Assembly (NCBI RefSeq): GCF_041529975.1
Contig: NZ_CP168030.1
Location: forward strand, 434,001 to 498,000
DNA: 64,000 nt
DNA from: Microbacterium maritypicum
GTDB taxonomy: Bacteria > Actinomycetota > Actinomycetes > Actinomycetales > Microbacteriaceae
Reading direction: 5' to 3'
Shown: one piece after another, positions 8,225 through 17,092 of the stretch
Layout of the letters: the number at the start of each line of letters is the position of its first letter
How positions within the stretch are numbered: position 1 is the first letter of the stretch
The notes under the pieces: generated by a model
The model's input: only the letters and a program-made list of their open reading frames with translations
Databases searched by the model: none
Told to the model about the DNA's origin: nothing
Program-made: the position numbers and the translations under genes

Positions 8225-10300
8225 CTACTCCTGCGGCGGACCGGCTGGTCGGTGCGCGCGGCGTCCGTTCACGACCACGGGCCGCCCGGCGCGCTCCTGG
8301 CCCGGCAGCGGACGGGAACGGCGGCCGTAGATGAGCTCCGACGAGTCGAGCAGCCAGGGCACGAGGGTGATCGACACCCCGTGCACGAGCATCAGCTGGT
8401 TGGCGAGGCGGCGGGCGCGACGGTTGTGCAGGAACGACTCCCACCAGTGCCCCACGATGTACTGCGGCAGGTAGACGGTCACGACGGACGAGCCGTGCTT
8501 CTCGCGATACTGCTTGATGAACTGGGTGACCGGCTGCGCGAACGAGCGGTACGGCGACTCGACGATCACGAGCGGGATGGGCACGAGGTGGTCGGCCCAC
8601 TCCTGCTGCAGCGTGGCGGCGTCGTCGGAGGCGACGGCCACGTGCACCGCGAGCGTCTTGCCGTGCTTGGCCGCGATCGCATAGTCGATGGCCTTCACGA
8701 CGGGCTTCTGCAGTCGGTTCACGAGCACGATCGCGAGGTCGCCGGTCGCGCCGAACTTGGTGGTGTCGTCGATCGCGATCTCGTGCTCGACGTCGCGGTA
8801 GTACCGCTTCACGCCCAGCATGAGGAACGCGAGGATCGGAATCGCGAAGAACACCAGGTAGGCGCCGTGCGTGAACTTGGTGATCGTCACGATGAGGAGC
8901 ACGAGCACGGTCATCACTGCGCCGGCCGAGTTGATGATGAGCCCGATCTTCGCCGAACGACGATCGGAGGCGGATGCTCCGTCGATGCCGGATCCTGCCC
9001 TGCTTTCGACCGGTCCGCGCAGCACTCGTCGCCAGTGCCGGACCATGCCGATCTGCCCGAGCGAGAACGACACGAATACGCCGATGATGTACAGCTGGAT
9101 CAGAGTGGTGAGCTTCGCCTGGAACACCACGAGCACGGCGATCGCGGCGATGCCGAGCAGGATCATGCCGTTCGAGAACACCAGGCGGTCGCCGCGGGTG
9201 TTGAGCGACTTCGGGGCGTAGCCGTCGCGGGCGAGCACGGCGCCCAGCAGGGGGAATCCGTTGAAGGCGGTGTTCGCGGCGAGCAGCAGCACACATGCGG
9301 TCGCGGCCTGCACGATGAAGAAGGCGATGCTGCCGCCGCCGAACGTCGCCGAGGCGATCTGGGCCATCAGGCTCGGCTGCGGGTTCGTGCAGTCGAACCC
9401 GATCAGGTCGCACGGGTTCTCGGCGTAGTGCACACCGGTGATGAGGGCGAGGGCGGTCAGCCCCGCGAACAGACAGGCGGCGATCGACCCCATCAGCACG
9501 AGCGTCGACTGGGCGTTGCGCGCCTTGGGCGCCCGGAACGCGGGAACCCCGTTCGACACGGCCTCGACGCCGGTGAGGGCGGAGCAACCGCTCGAGAACG
9601 CGCGCAGGATCAGCAGGATCACGGCGGCCTGACTGAGACTCTCGGCCTGCACGGAGAAGTCCGCACTCGAGGCGACGGGGGCGTCGCCCAGGAACGTGCG
9701 GATCAGGCCGGTGACGATCATGATGCCGACTGAGGCGATGAAGACGTACGTCGGGATCGCGAAGACGAGAGACGCCTCGCGGACCCCGCGCAGGTTCACG
9801 ACGATGATGAGGATCACGAAGCCGACCGCGAGTTCCACGCGGAACGGGTCGAGCCCGGGCACCGCCGAGATGATGTTGTCGACGCCGGATGCGACCGACA
9901 CGGCCACGGTCAGCACGTAGTCGACCAGGAGGGCTGCAGCGACGATCACGCCGGGGATCTCGCCCAGGTTCTTCGACGCGACCTCGTAGTCGCCGCCGCC
10001 CGAGGGGTAGGCCTTGATGAGCTGCCGGTAGCTGAGCACGACCACGATCAGCAGCACCACGACCGAGATCGCGACGAGCGGCGTGAAGGAGAGGAAGGTG
10101 AGTCCACCGATCAGCAGGATCATCACGAGCTCCTGTGGCGCGTAGGCCACGGAGCTCAGCGCGTCCGACGCGAAGATCGGCAGTGCCATGCGCTTGGGGA
10201 GCAGCTGGTCGTCGACCTGCTGGCTCGTCAGCGGTTCCCCGATGATGATGCGCTTCGCGCGCGGGGGCGCGTCCGCGCTCTCCCTGTTTTCGTTTGACAC
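8225..10300 (-). CDS. KimA/YdaO-like APC-superfamily K+ transporter
   Basis: About 691 residues: twelve membrane segments (starting KRMALPIFASDALSSVAYAP, with SYRQLIKAYPSGGGDYEVA), then a cytosolic domain from about residue 470 (AIDYAIAAKHGKTLAVHVAV). This is the layout of Bacillus KimA, a proton-coupled high-affinity K+ importer inhibited by c-di-AMP; some homologues are still labelled amino-acid permeases. Start: GTG at 10300, because TAGTGT (minus strand 10314-10309) ends 8 nt upstream; GTG 10312 and ATG 10336 are alternatives that would overlap the promoter. The direct-repeat box upstream matches that of kdp, supporting a K+ role (inference). Confidence 0.85.
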   Translation of the reverse strand: MSNENRESADAPPRAKRIIIGEPLTSQQVDDQLLPKRMALPIFASDALSSVAYAPQELVMILLIGGLTFLSFTPLVAISVVVLLIVVVLSYRQLIKAYPSGGGDYEVASKNLGEIPGVIVAAALLVDYVLTVAVSVASGVDNIISAVPGLDPFRVELAVGFVILIIVVNLRGVREASLVFAIPTYVFIASVGIMIVTGLIRTFLGDAPVASSADFSVQAESLSQAAVILLILRAFSSGCSALTGVEAVSNGVPAFRAPKARNAQSTLVLMGSIAACLFAGLTALALITGVHYAENPCDLIGFDCTNPQPSLMAQIASATFGGGSIAFFIVQAATACVLLLAANTAFNGFPLLGAVLARDGYAPKSLNTRGDRLVFSNGMILLGIAAIAVLVVFQAKLTTLIQLYIIGVFVSFSLGQIGMVRHWRRVLRGPVESRAGSGIDGASASDRRSAKIGLIINSAGAVMTVLVLLIVTITKFTHGAYLVFFAIPILAFLMLGVKRYYRDVEHEIAIDDTTKFGATGDLAIVLVNRLQKPVVKAIDYAIAAKHGKTLAVHVAVASDDAATLQQEWADHLVPIPLVIVESPYRSFAQPVTQFIKQYREKHGSSVVTVYLPQYIVGHWWESFLHNRRARRLANQLMLVHGVSITLVPWLLDSSELIYGRRSRPLPGQERAGRPVVVNGRRAHRPAGPPQE

Positions 10301-10308
10301 GTCCGGCG

Positions 10309-10391
10309 ACACTACGCCTGCTGACAGCATCCTCACGCGATCCTCACGGAATCCCTACGGTCGGATACGGGTCCCTCACGGAATCCTTACG
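10309..10391 (-). promoter_or_regulatory. kimA-like promoter with multiple KdpE-type repeats
   Basis: Plus-strand hexamers CTCACG 10332, CTCACG 10343, CCTACG 10354, GATACG 10364, CTCACG 10375 and CTTACG 10386 recur every 10-11 bp. Two 17-bp units, CTCACGGAATCCCTACG (10343-10359) and CTCACGGAATCCTTACG (10375-10391), are nearly identical to the single unit at the kdp promoter. The unit at 10343 lies 28 bp from the -10 TAGTGT, exactly the kdp spacing. The right-hand units also abut the divergent vanZ -10, so that gene may be co-regulated. Confidence 0.65.
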
Positions 10392-10413
10392 GCCGCGGCT
10401 ACACTGGCACGCT

Positions 10414-11499
10414 GTGGAAGATCAGGTGCTGCTCGGGTTCATCGCCATCGCGATCGGAGTGGCTTTCGGCATCCTCCTGTTCGTGCCGTTCGTGGCGATC
10501 AGCTACCGTCGGCGCGGGCGGCTCGGCCTCGGGCGCACGCTGCTCTGGCTGTCGGCCCTCATCTACTTCTGGGCGATCTGGACGTACACCCTGCTTCCGC
10601 TGCCCGACCCGGACACGATCCGCTGCGTCGGGGCGATCACCGATCCGATGTCGGTCGTGCGCGACGTGCAGAAGGCGTTCGCGGCGCCGGGCAACCCGCT
10701 GCGGCAGCCCGCACTGCTGCAGTTGGTGTTCAACGTGCTGCTGTTCCTCCCGCTCGGCTTCTTCGTGCGGGTCCTCGCCGGTCGCGGCATCCTGGTGGCG
10801 CTCGCCGCCGGATTCGGACTGTCGCTGCTCATCGAGACGACGCAGTCGACAGGCGTGTGGGGTGTCTACCCCTGCGCGTATCGCTTCTTCGACGTGGGTG
10901 ATCTGATGACGAACACCCTCGGCGCCGTTGTCGGCTGCACCGTGGCGCTGGTCGTCCCGCGGTCGCTGCGCGGCGCGGAGGTGCGCCCCGACGCCGACCT
11001 TCCGCGACCTGTGACCCGCGGTCGCCGCGCCCTCGTCATGCTGTGCGACTTCCTCGGCTACGGCTTCCTGAGCATGGGCGCCGGCGTGACCGTGCAGGTG
11101 TGGCTGGAGTTCGTCGTGAAGGACCGCGCCGCGGTGCTCGACGGCACTCTCTCGTCCGCGGCGGCCACGATCGTCCCGTCCGCACTGTTCCTGGTGCTGA
11201 TCCTGATCGGCGGGCGTTCGATCGGTGACATCGCCGTGCAGCTCCGCTACACGGGATCGCGTCTGCCGGCACCGTTCGCGCGCCTCCTGCGCTGGGCGGG
11301 CGGCATCGGAGGGATCAGCGCTCTTCAGCTGCCCGGCGGGATCTTCGGGTTCGCGGCGGCCGTGCTGTTCCTCGTCGCGGTCGTCCTGTTGTTCACGACC
11401 CGCTCCGGGCGCGGCCTGCCCGGTGTCCTCTCCGGCCAGCACCTCGTCGACACGCGGGCGGACGTCGCAGGCCCGCGCCCCGGAGCCCGCCGCATGTGA
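10414..11499 (+). CDS. VanZ-family membrane protein with C-terminal RDD-like domain
   Basis: 361 residues. N-terminal half: VanZ domain with four to five membrane segments (LPLPDPDTIRC, FNVLLFLPLGFFVRV, ETTQSTGVWGVYPCAYRFFDVGD, all VanZ signatures). C-terminal half: after RGRRALVMLCDFLGYGFLSMG, three to four more spans that look like an RDD domain. VanZ proteins are named for a low-level teicoplanin resistance gene; most chromosomal copies have no known role. GTG at 10414 is preceded by a -10 TACACT (10400-10405) with an 8-nt gap and no Shine-Dalgarno, suggesting a leaderless transcript. Divergent from the K+ transporter. Confidence 0.82.
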   Translation: MEDQVLLGFIAIAIGVAFGILLFVPFVAISYRRRGRLGLGRTLLWLSALIYFWAIWTYTLLPLPDPDTIRCVGAITDPMSVVRDVQKAFAAPGNPLRQPALLQLVFNVLLFLPLGFFVRVLAGRGILVALAAGFGLSLLIETTQSTGVWGVYPCAYRFFDVGDLMTNTLGAVVGCTVALVVPRSLRGAEVRPDADLPRPVTRGRRALVMLCDFLGYGFLSMGAGVTVQVWLEFVVKDRAAVLDGTLSSAAATIVPSALFLVLILIGGRSIGDIAVQLRYTGSRLPAPFARLLRWAGGIGGISALQLPGGIFGFAAAVLFLVAVVLLFTTRSGRGLPGVLSGQHLVDTRADVAGPRPGARRM

Positions 11500-11559
11500 G
11501 TCGTGAGGACATCGCGCATCCACAGCGGTTTCCGATCACGAACGCGTAACGTCGATGCC

Positions 11560-12294
11560 ATGTCGACCGTTCACGTCACCGAGGACACGATCAACCAGGC
11601 CCGCGTGCTGCGTGACGAGCTGCAGCGGTTCCTGCGCGAGTACGAGTTCGGGATGCGCGAGGTCGAGACGAAGATCTCGATCCTCCGCGACGAGTTCACG
11701 CACGACCACGCGTACAACCCGATCGAGCATGTGAAGAGCCGGCTGAAGTCGCCGGACAGCATCGTCGAGAAGATCGCCCGCAAGGGAATCGACGAGCCCG
11801 ACTTCGACCGCATCCGCGCCGAGATCACCGACATCGCCGGCGTGCGCGTGACCTGCAGTTTCGTCGCCGACGTGTACCGGCTGTTCGACCTCCTCACCGC
11901 GCAGGACGATGTCACGGTGCGCACCGTCAAGGACTACATCGCGCACCCGAAGGACAACGGCTACAAGAGCCTGCACGCGATCATCGAGGTGCCCGTGTTC
12001 CTGTCGACCGGCGCGCTGGCGGTGCCGGTCGAGGTGCAGTTCCGCACGATCGCGATGGACTTCTGGGCCAGTCTCGAGCACAAGATCTATTACAAGTTCT
12101 CGAACCAGGTGCCCTCGCACCTCGTCGACAGCCTGTCGGATGCCGCGGATGCCGCCTCCGAACTCGACAGCCGCATGGAGCGCCTGCACCGCGAGGCGCA
12201 TGGCGTGCCTCAGCGCCAGCTCGCCCCGCCGCCGCCCCCGGCACCTCGCTCTGCTCCGCCCGCGCCTGTCGACCCGCGGGTCGTCGGGGTCTAG
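11560..12294 (+). CDS. Small alarmone synthetase (RelA/SpoT nucleotidyltransferase domain only)
   Basis: 244 residues. Carries the (p)ppGpp synthetase core: the G-loop area KSRLKSPDSIVEKIARKG, DIAGVRVTC, DYIAHPKDNGYKSLHAII and VEVQFRTIAMDFWASLEHK are the standard motifs. There is no HD hydrolase, TGS or ACT domain, so it is a single-domain synthetase of the YjbM/YwaC (RelQ/RelP-like) class that adds pyrophosphate from ATP to GTP or GDP. The last 30 residues are Pro/Ala-rich. TAACGT (11547-11552) ends 7 nt before the ATG, fitting a leaderless transcript. It ends at a shared terminator. Confidence 0.9.
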   Translation: MSTVHVTEDTINQARVLRDELQRFLREYEFGMREVETKISILRDEFTHDHAYNPIEHVKSRLKSPDSIVEKIARKGIDEPDFDRIRAEITDIAGVRVTCSFVADVYRLFDLLTAQDDVTVRTVKDYIAHPKDNGYKSLHAIIEVPVFLSTGALAVPVEVQFRTIAMDFWASLEHKIYYKFSNQVPSHLVDSLSDAADAASELDSRMERLHREAHGVPQRQLAPPPPPAPRSAPPAPVDPRVVGV

Positions 12295-12313
12295 CCGACG
12301 GACACCGCCGCGA

Positions 12314-12337
12314 CCCCGCTCTCGCCGAGAAGCGGGG
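12314..12337. terminator. Bidirectional terminator-like hairpin
   Basis: Arms CCCCGCT (12314-12320) and AGCGGGG (12331-12337) around a 10-nt loop, in the 55-nt gap between the convergent alarmone synthetase and GH31 genes. No U-run is present, as is common in high-GC actinobacteria. Confidence 0.55.
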
Positions 12338-12349
12338 CCGGGGCGCGGC

Positions 12350-14596
12350 TCAGATCGCGAAGACCGCCTGCAGACCCGGCCACGACGATGCACGGGCGAA
12401 AACCGGGATGCGGTCGCGCGGGGTGCGGGGCGTCACGACCGCGCCCCCCGGCACCGACTCGCCCGTCCACACGTCGACCCAGTCACCGGGCGGCAGATAC
12501 ACCGGCCACTCCACGGCGCCGGGCTCGAGGACCGGCGCGACGAGCAGTTCGTCCCCCAGCATCCACTGGAGTGGATACTCCCACACCTGCGCGTCGGCGG
12601 GGTGGTCGAAATAGAGCGGTCGCATCAGGGGCCGGCTCGTGCGGATCGACGCTCGCGCCTGCTCCGCCAGATACGGCACGAGGCGTTCGCGCAGGTGCAC
12701 GAGCGCGCGCACCTCGGCGATCACCGAGTGGTCTCCGGTGCGCTCGGCGATGTTCCAGGGCGTGCGGTCGCGCGACGGGAGACGGTGGTGGTTGAACTCG
12801 GAGTGGTACTGCATGATCGGCACGAAGACGCTGGCCGACATCGCCCGCACGTACAGCTCGGGGTCCGGGATGTCGCCTGAGAACCCGGCGATGTCCCAGC
12901 CCCAGTAGAGGATGCCGCTGGCGGCGGCCGAGAGCCCGGCGAACATCGACCAGCGGAAGGCCTCCCAGGTGGAGTTCTCGTCGCCGGCCCAGAACGCGCC
13001 GTGCGCCTGGGACCCCGTGAAACCGGCACGGCTGAATGTCACCGGCGCCTTTCCGGCTGAGGTGAGCAGCCGCCCGTATGCCGCGGCGTACGCCACCGGG
13101 AAGAGGTTGTTCGACTCATCGCCGTGGCTGCCGTCGAGATAGCGCAGGTCCGCACCCCAGGCGTGCTCGCCGCCGTCGGTCTTGAACCCGTCGACGCCGA
13201 CCTCTTCCACGAGGTAGCGGCGCTTCTCGGTCCACCAGTGCGCGGCGCGCTCATCGGTCAGGTCCGGCATGAGGCCGAGGGGGAACCACCAACCGCGGTT
13301 GCGGTACGGGCGCAGCGAGCCGTCAGGGGCGACCTCCTTGATCAGCACGTCCTCCCGGATCGCGGCGTCCGCGTCGGCGCGCGCCTGCCCCTGCGGGTGC
13401 GGGCGCATCTTCATGAGCGGGATCTGCCACAGGTGCACGCGGATGTCCTGCGCGTGCAGCCGGTCGACCATCCCCTTCGGGTCGGTCCACGCGCCCTCGG
13501 CAGGGAACGAGAAGTCCGCCAGACGGAGAGGCCCGCCGTCGGTGCGCACGTCGTACTGCGCGTCGCGGAACGCCGTGAACGTGCTCTCGTCGCTCCAGGC
13601 CTCGATCACGACCGAGCCGACCGGGATGTCGTGCTCGCGGTGCAGATCCATCTGCCGCTCGACCTCGGCCTGCGTGTTCCATTCGTTGCCGCTCGCCCAC
13701 AGCCGGAACACCCAGTCCGGGAGCTCCGTGGGGTGTCCGACCTCGTCGAGGAATGCATCGAGCACCTGGGTCGGGGTGCCCGCGTACAGAGCGAGATCGA
13801 GAGCCTCGGTATCGGTGCGGGCGTCGGTCTCCGTCTCGATGACGAGTCGCGTCGCGTCCGATGCGCCGAGGTCGAACCACACTCGCCGCGAGGTGCGCAC
13901 GTGCAGACCCCAGCCGCTGCCGCCCACGATGTGTGCGAACGGCATGGGCAGGTAGGTCCGACGGTGGGCGCCTTGGCTCTTGTACTGCTCGAAGACCATG
14001 GAGTCGAGGCGTTCGCCACGGTGGTCCAGGGCATCGAAGCGCTCGCCCAGACCGGTCACGTGCTCACCGGCGGTCAGCGGCAGGACGAAGCGCACGCGCA
14101 GGATCCGCTCGCCGTCGTCCAGAACCTCGATCTCCGACGGTCGCGCGGCGACGGACGGAGAGCCGCTCACGCGTACCGTGTCGGAGGCGCCGGGCCGCCA
14201 GGTCGCGACTCGGCAGTCGAACCAGCGCGTGGTCTCTGCGGAGTCACCGGGGCGCAGAGCGGTGAAACGGTAGCGCAGCGTCGTCCCGGGCGCGACGGCC
14301 GGCAGAGTCAGCTCCCACCCTCCGGCTGCTCGATCCTGTCGGGCCTGCGCAGACGCCAGGTGGCCGCCGTCGACGGCCTGTCCCCGCGACGAGCGGGCTA
14401 CGGGCGAGAGGGGGTGCCGCTCGGAGCGCATGCCGTCGGCATCCCGGACCTCGAGCTCGACCTCGACCGATTCGGCGTCGGCGGAGGTCCGCACACCGAG
14501 GCGCAGGGGCGCGCCGGCGATCGGATGCACGGGGGAGCGCTGCTCGGTGTCGTCGGAGTACGGATGACCGGACCCGGCCGGGCGGTGGCGGATCAT
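12350..14596 (-). CDS. GH31 alpha-glucosidase/alpha-xylosidase-type glycoside hydrolase
   Basis: 748 residues, no signal peptide, so cytoplasmic. Residues about 1-290 are the N-terminal beta-sandwich (GLGERFDALDHRGERLDSMV); the TIM barrel follows with the nucleophile Asp474 in GFKTDGGE, the RAGFTGSQAHGAFWAGDENSTW acid/base region, and a C-terminal beta domain ending VWTGESV. GH31 enzymes release glucose or xylose from the non-reducing end with retention. Position as last gene of the ROK/ABC/GH15 operon suggests it finishes imported alpha-glucosides (isomalto-oligosaccharides or similar). The ATG overlaps the GH15 stop (ATGA). Exact linkage cannot be read from the sequence. Confidence 0.92.
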   Translation of the reverse strand: MIRHRPAGSGHPYSDDTEQRSPVHPIAGAPLRLGVRTSADAESVEVELEVRDADGMRSERHPLSPVARSSRGQAVDGGHLASAQARQDRAAGGWELTLPAVAPGTTLRYRFTALRPGDSAETTRWFDCRVATWRPGASDTVRVSGSPSVAARPSEIEVLDDGERILRVRFVLPLTAGEHVTGLGERFDALDHRGERLDSMVFEQYKSQGAHRRTYLPMPFAHIVGGSGWGLHVRTSRRVWFDLGASDATRLVIETETDARTDTEALDLALYAGTPTQVLDAFLDEVGHPTELPDWVFRLWASGNEWNTQAEVERQMDLHREHDIPVGSVVIEAWSDESTFTAFRDAQYDVRTDGGPLRLADFSFPAEGAWTDPKGMVDRLHAQDIRVHLWQIPLMKMRPHPQGQARADADAAIREDVLIKEVAPDGSLRPYRNRGWWFPLGLMPDLTDERAAHWWTEKRRYLVEEVGVDGFKTDGGEHAWGADLRYLDGSHGDESNNLFPVAYAAAYGRLLTSAGKAPVTFSRAGFTGSQAHGAFWAGDENSTWEAFRWSMFAGLSAAASGILYWGWDIAGFSGDIPDPELYVRAMSASVFVPIMQYHSEFNHHRLPSRDRTPWNIAERTGDHSVIAEVRALVHLRERLVPYLAEQARASIRTSRPLMRPLYFDHPADAQVWEYPLQWMLGDELLVAPVLEPGAVEWPVYLPPGDWVDVWTGESVPGGAVVTPRTPRDRIPVFARASSWPGLQAVFAI

Positions 14597-15705
14597 GCGA
14601 CGACCTCCCCGAGCTCGACGGCGAGGCGCAGCAGCATCGCATGGCTCCACAGCAGCGGTGTCGCCACGGTTCCCCACCGGTCGATCCACTCCTGACGGAA
14701 CGACGGGTCGAGCAGGTGGTCGTCGACCTGCTCCGGGAGCATCCGTGCGGCGGTCGCCGTGCTCGCCGCCCACTCGAGTGAGCGCCGCGCGCCGTCGCGG
14801 TCTCCGGTCGCGGCCTGCGCGAGCCCGAGGAAGCAGGTCAGCAGCGGCCACTGTCCGCCGCCGAAGAAGGTGTCGGCGCGGAAGCGGTGCACGCCGCCGT
14901 CGACCGAGAGCTCGCGCTCGATGGCCCCGACCGTGCCCGCCGCGAGGGGGTCAGCGGCCGGGATCACCCCGAGCGGGGCGATCAGCGAGCTGAGGCTGCC
15001 GTCGACCACGTCGTCCCCGATCCACTTCACCAGGTGCCCGTCGGCCGTTCCGTCATGGCGCAGCATCCGGTCGATCGCATCCCGCGCCTCGAGCGCGGAC
15101 CGCAGGCGCTCGCCCTCGATCAGCCCGCCGGATGCCGCCGCGGAGAGCCCCGCCGCGATGCAGCCCAGCGTCGAGACGTGCACGTGCTCGGAGTGCTCCT
15201 CCCACCAGTCGAAGCAGGGCCGCTGCCAGGAGCTGACGAGGTAGTCGACCGTGAGCTCGGCCGCGCGGCGCCAGCGCTGCGCGTCGAGGCCGTGCCGCTG
15301 GGCGTGGGCCACAGCGGCCCAGAGCCAGGTTCCGTAGCCGTCGAGCTGGAAGTCCCACCAGTCGTCGTCGCCGAGGTCGCCGGCGATCGTGAAGCGAGCG
15401 GGCAGCATCCGGTCGTCGGGCAACGGCCGCCCGGATCGAGCCCCCGCGACGATCTCCTCGATCGTGCTCTCATGCCGGATCAGCACGTCCGAGCACCAGT
15501 CGAAGAACGCGGTCGCGGACTCGACCGCCCCCGCCGCCGAGACGCCGTCGGCGATGAACGCGCCGTCGCGGAACCAGCAGTATCCGCGGTATGCGGAGAA
15601 GTCCGGGCTGGCGGGATAGGCGCCGTTCGGCTCCTGCAGGGAGGTGATCACGGATCGCGAGTGCGCGAGGAGGGCACCGAGGTCGGTGTGCACGGGGGAC
15701 GTCAT
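14593..15705 (-). CDS. GH15-like intracellular glucohydrolase (isomaltose type possible)
   Basis: 370 residues, an (alpha/alpha)6 barrel enzyme without signal peptide. Seen: SAYRGYCWFRDGAFIADGVS (the WxRD substrate-binding motif of GH15), WWDFQLDGYGTWLWAAVAHA, and CFDWWEEHSEHVHVS carrying the general-acid Glu region. It is much shorter than secreted glucoamylases (no N-terminal beta-sandwich), like the compact intracellular isomaltose glucohydrolases described from actinobacteria; that match is from memory. Coupled to GH31 by ATGA overlap and lying 60 nt after the binding-protein gene, it should cleave glucose from imported oligosaccharides. Confidence 0.8.
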   Translation of the reverse strand: MTSPVHTDLGALLAHSRSVITSLQEPNGAYPASPDFSAYRGYCWFRDGAFIADGVSAAGAVESATAFFDWCSDVLIRHESTIEEIVAGARSGRPLPDDRMLPARFTIAGDLGDDDWWDFQLDGYGTWLWAAVAHAQRHGLDAQRWRRAAELTVDYLVSSWQRPCFDWWEEHSEHVHVSTLGCIAAGLSAAASGGLIEGERLRSALEARDAIDRMLRHDGTADGHLVKWIGDDVVDGSLSSLIAPLGVIPAADPLAAGTVGAIERELSVDGGVHRFRADTFFGGGQWPLLTCFLGLAQAATGDRDGARRSLEWAASTATAARMLPEQVDDHLLDPSFRQEWIDRWGTVATPLLWSHAMLLRLAVELGEVVA

Positions 15706-15765
15706 CGGGGGAACTCCTGGGGTCAGAGGGGCGGGCCGGTCGGCCCGCCCCGGGGTGGTGTGGCG

Positions 15766-17025
15766 TCAGCCGAGCAGCGCGTTGACGCGCTCTTCCGCGG
15801 AGTCGAGTGCCTCCTGGACGCTCTTGCGCCCCGCGGCGGCCTCGGTGAGCTCTTCGCTCACGATGTCTTGCATCTCGGTCTGGCCCTCCCCGATCGACGG
15901 CGCGAGAGCGACCTGCTCCAGCGAGTCGAAGACGGCCTGACGGTTCGCCGGGTCGCCCTTGTCGAGGTAGGCGTCGAGCTGGCTCTCGTCGGCGATCGGC
16001 GGCAGCTCCCACCCGCTGTCCAGCCGCACGTCGACCATGGTCTTCGAGCTGGTCAGGAACTCCGCGAAGCGCTGGGCGGCATCCGCGTTCTTCGTGCCGG
16101 CCGACACCGCGACGCCGTTCGAGAACAGTGCGCTCGCGGCCGTGGTGTCACCCGGCTCGACCGCGATGTCCCACGCGAAGCCGGCGTCGGCGAGGCCGCC
16201 GAACATCCAGATTCCCGTGTGCCACATGGCGAGCTTGCCCTCGGCGAACAGTCCACTGTCGAAGTCGGGGGTGCCTGCACCCTGCTCGGCCGTCGGCATC
16301 GTGGTGCCGCTCTTGCCGACCAGCCACTCGGCGGCCGCGAGGCCCTCGGGTGAGTTGAACGCTGCGGCCGAGCCGTCCTCGTTCAGGAAGTCGCCACCGG
16401 CCTGAGCCACGGCCTTGTAGTACTCGTGGTAGCTGATCGGCTGGTAGTCGCCCCAGACGCCGGCTCCGGCATCCGTCAGCTTCTCCGCGGCGGCCTGCTC
16501 GTCTGCCCAGGTCCAGTCGGAGGTCGGATACTCGATGCCGGCGGCGTCGAACAGGTCGGCGTTGTAGAACAGCACGACGTTCGAGAACGAGCTCGGCAGA
16601 GCGTACTGCGTGCCGTCCGTGGCGTAGGCGTCGGCGAGGGATGCCTGGTACAGGTCGGTGTCGACGCCGTCCAGAGGAGCGAGCACGCCGTTGGCCTGGT
16701 AGGCCGCGTAGTTCGCGAACTCGATGTCGAAGACATCCGACACCGTGCCGCCGGCGAGGTCGGTCTGCAACGCCGTGAAGTAGTCCGCGTACGGGAGGGT
16801 CGTGACGTCGACCTTCACATCGGGGTTCTCCTTCTCGAACGCCTTCACGATGGTGGCGAGGTTCTCCTCGTTCCCGCCGTTGGAGATGAAGTTCGAGTAG
16901 GTGATGGTGACCTTGTCGCCGTCGCCGGAGGCTTCCGTGCCTCCGGACGAGCAACCGGCGAGCGTCAGTCCGACGACCGCGAGGGCGGCGACGGTGCCGA
17001 CCGGGGTCCATGCTGTGCGTGACAT
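15766..17025 (-). CDS. Sugar ABC transporter substrate-binding lipoprotein
   Basis: 419 residues. Lipoprotein signal peptide with lipobox LAGC (Cys about residue 24), then a family 1 extracellular solute-binding fold (VTITYSNFISNGGNEENL, FEKENPDVKV, SDVFDIEFANYAAYQ, LPSSFSNVVLFYNADLFDAAGI). It captures sugar outside the membrane for the two permeases encoded just upstream. The ATG at 17025 has AGGAG ten bases ahead; upstream in-frame ATGs lack a site. Unusually the order is permease, permease, binding protein, enzymes. No ATPase is encoded here, so a shared MsiK-type ATPase elsewhere is likely (inference). Confidence 0.93.
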   Translation of the reverse strand: MSRTAWTPVGTVAALAVVGLTLAGCSSGGTEASGDGDKVTITYSNFISNGGNEENLATIVKAFEKENPDVKVDVTTLPYADYFTALQTDLAGGTVSDVFDIEFANYAAYQANGVLAPLDGVDTDLYQASLADAYATDGTQYALPSSFSNVVLFYNADLFDAAGIEYPTSDWTWADEQAAAEKLTDAGAGVWGDYQPISYHEYYKAVAQAGGDFLNEDGSAAAFNSPEGLAAAEWLVGKSGTTMPTAEQGAGTPDFDSGLFAEGKLAMWHTGIWMFGGLADAGFAWDIAVEPGDTTAASALFSNGVAVSAGTKNADAAQRFAEFLTSSKTMVDVRLDSGWELPPIADESQLDAYLDKGDPANRQAVFDSLEQVALAPSIGEGQTEMQDIVSEELTEAAAGRKSVQEALDSAEERVNALLG

Positions 17026-17092
17026 GGTGGGTGTTCTCCTTCTCATCGGGTGGTGCGTGATCGGGTGGTGCAGATGGTGCAGGCGCTGCGGG

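Noticed and set aside
10301..10413. Possible c-di-AMP (ydaO) riboswitch ahead of the KimA-like gene
   Set aside because: The upstream space is too short and is filled by direct repeats and the divergent promoter; no ydaO-type conserved core is seen and the transcript looks leaderless.
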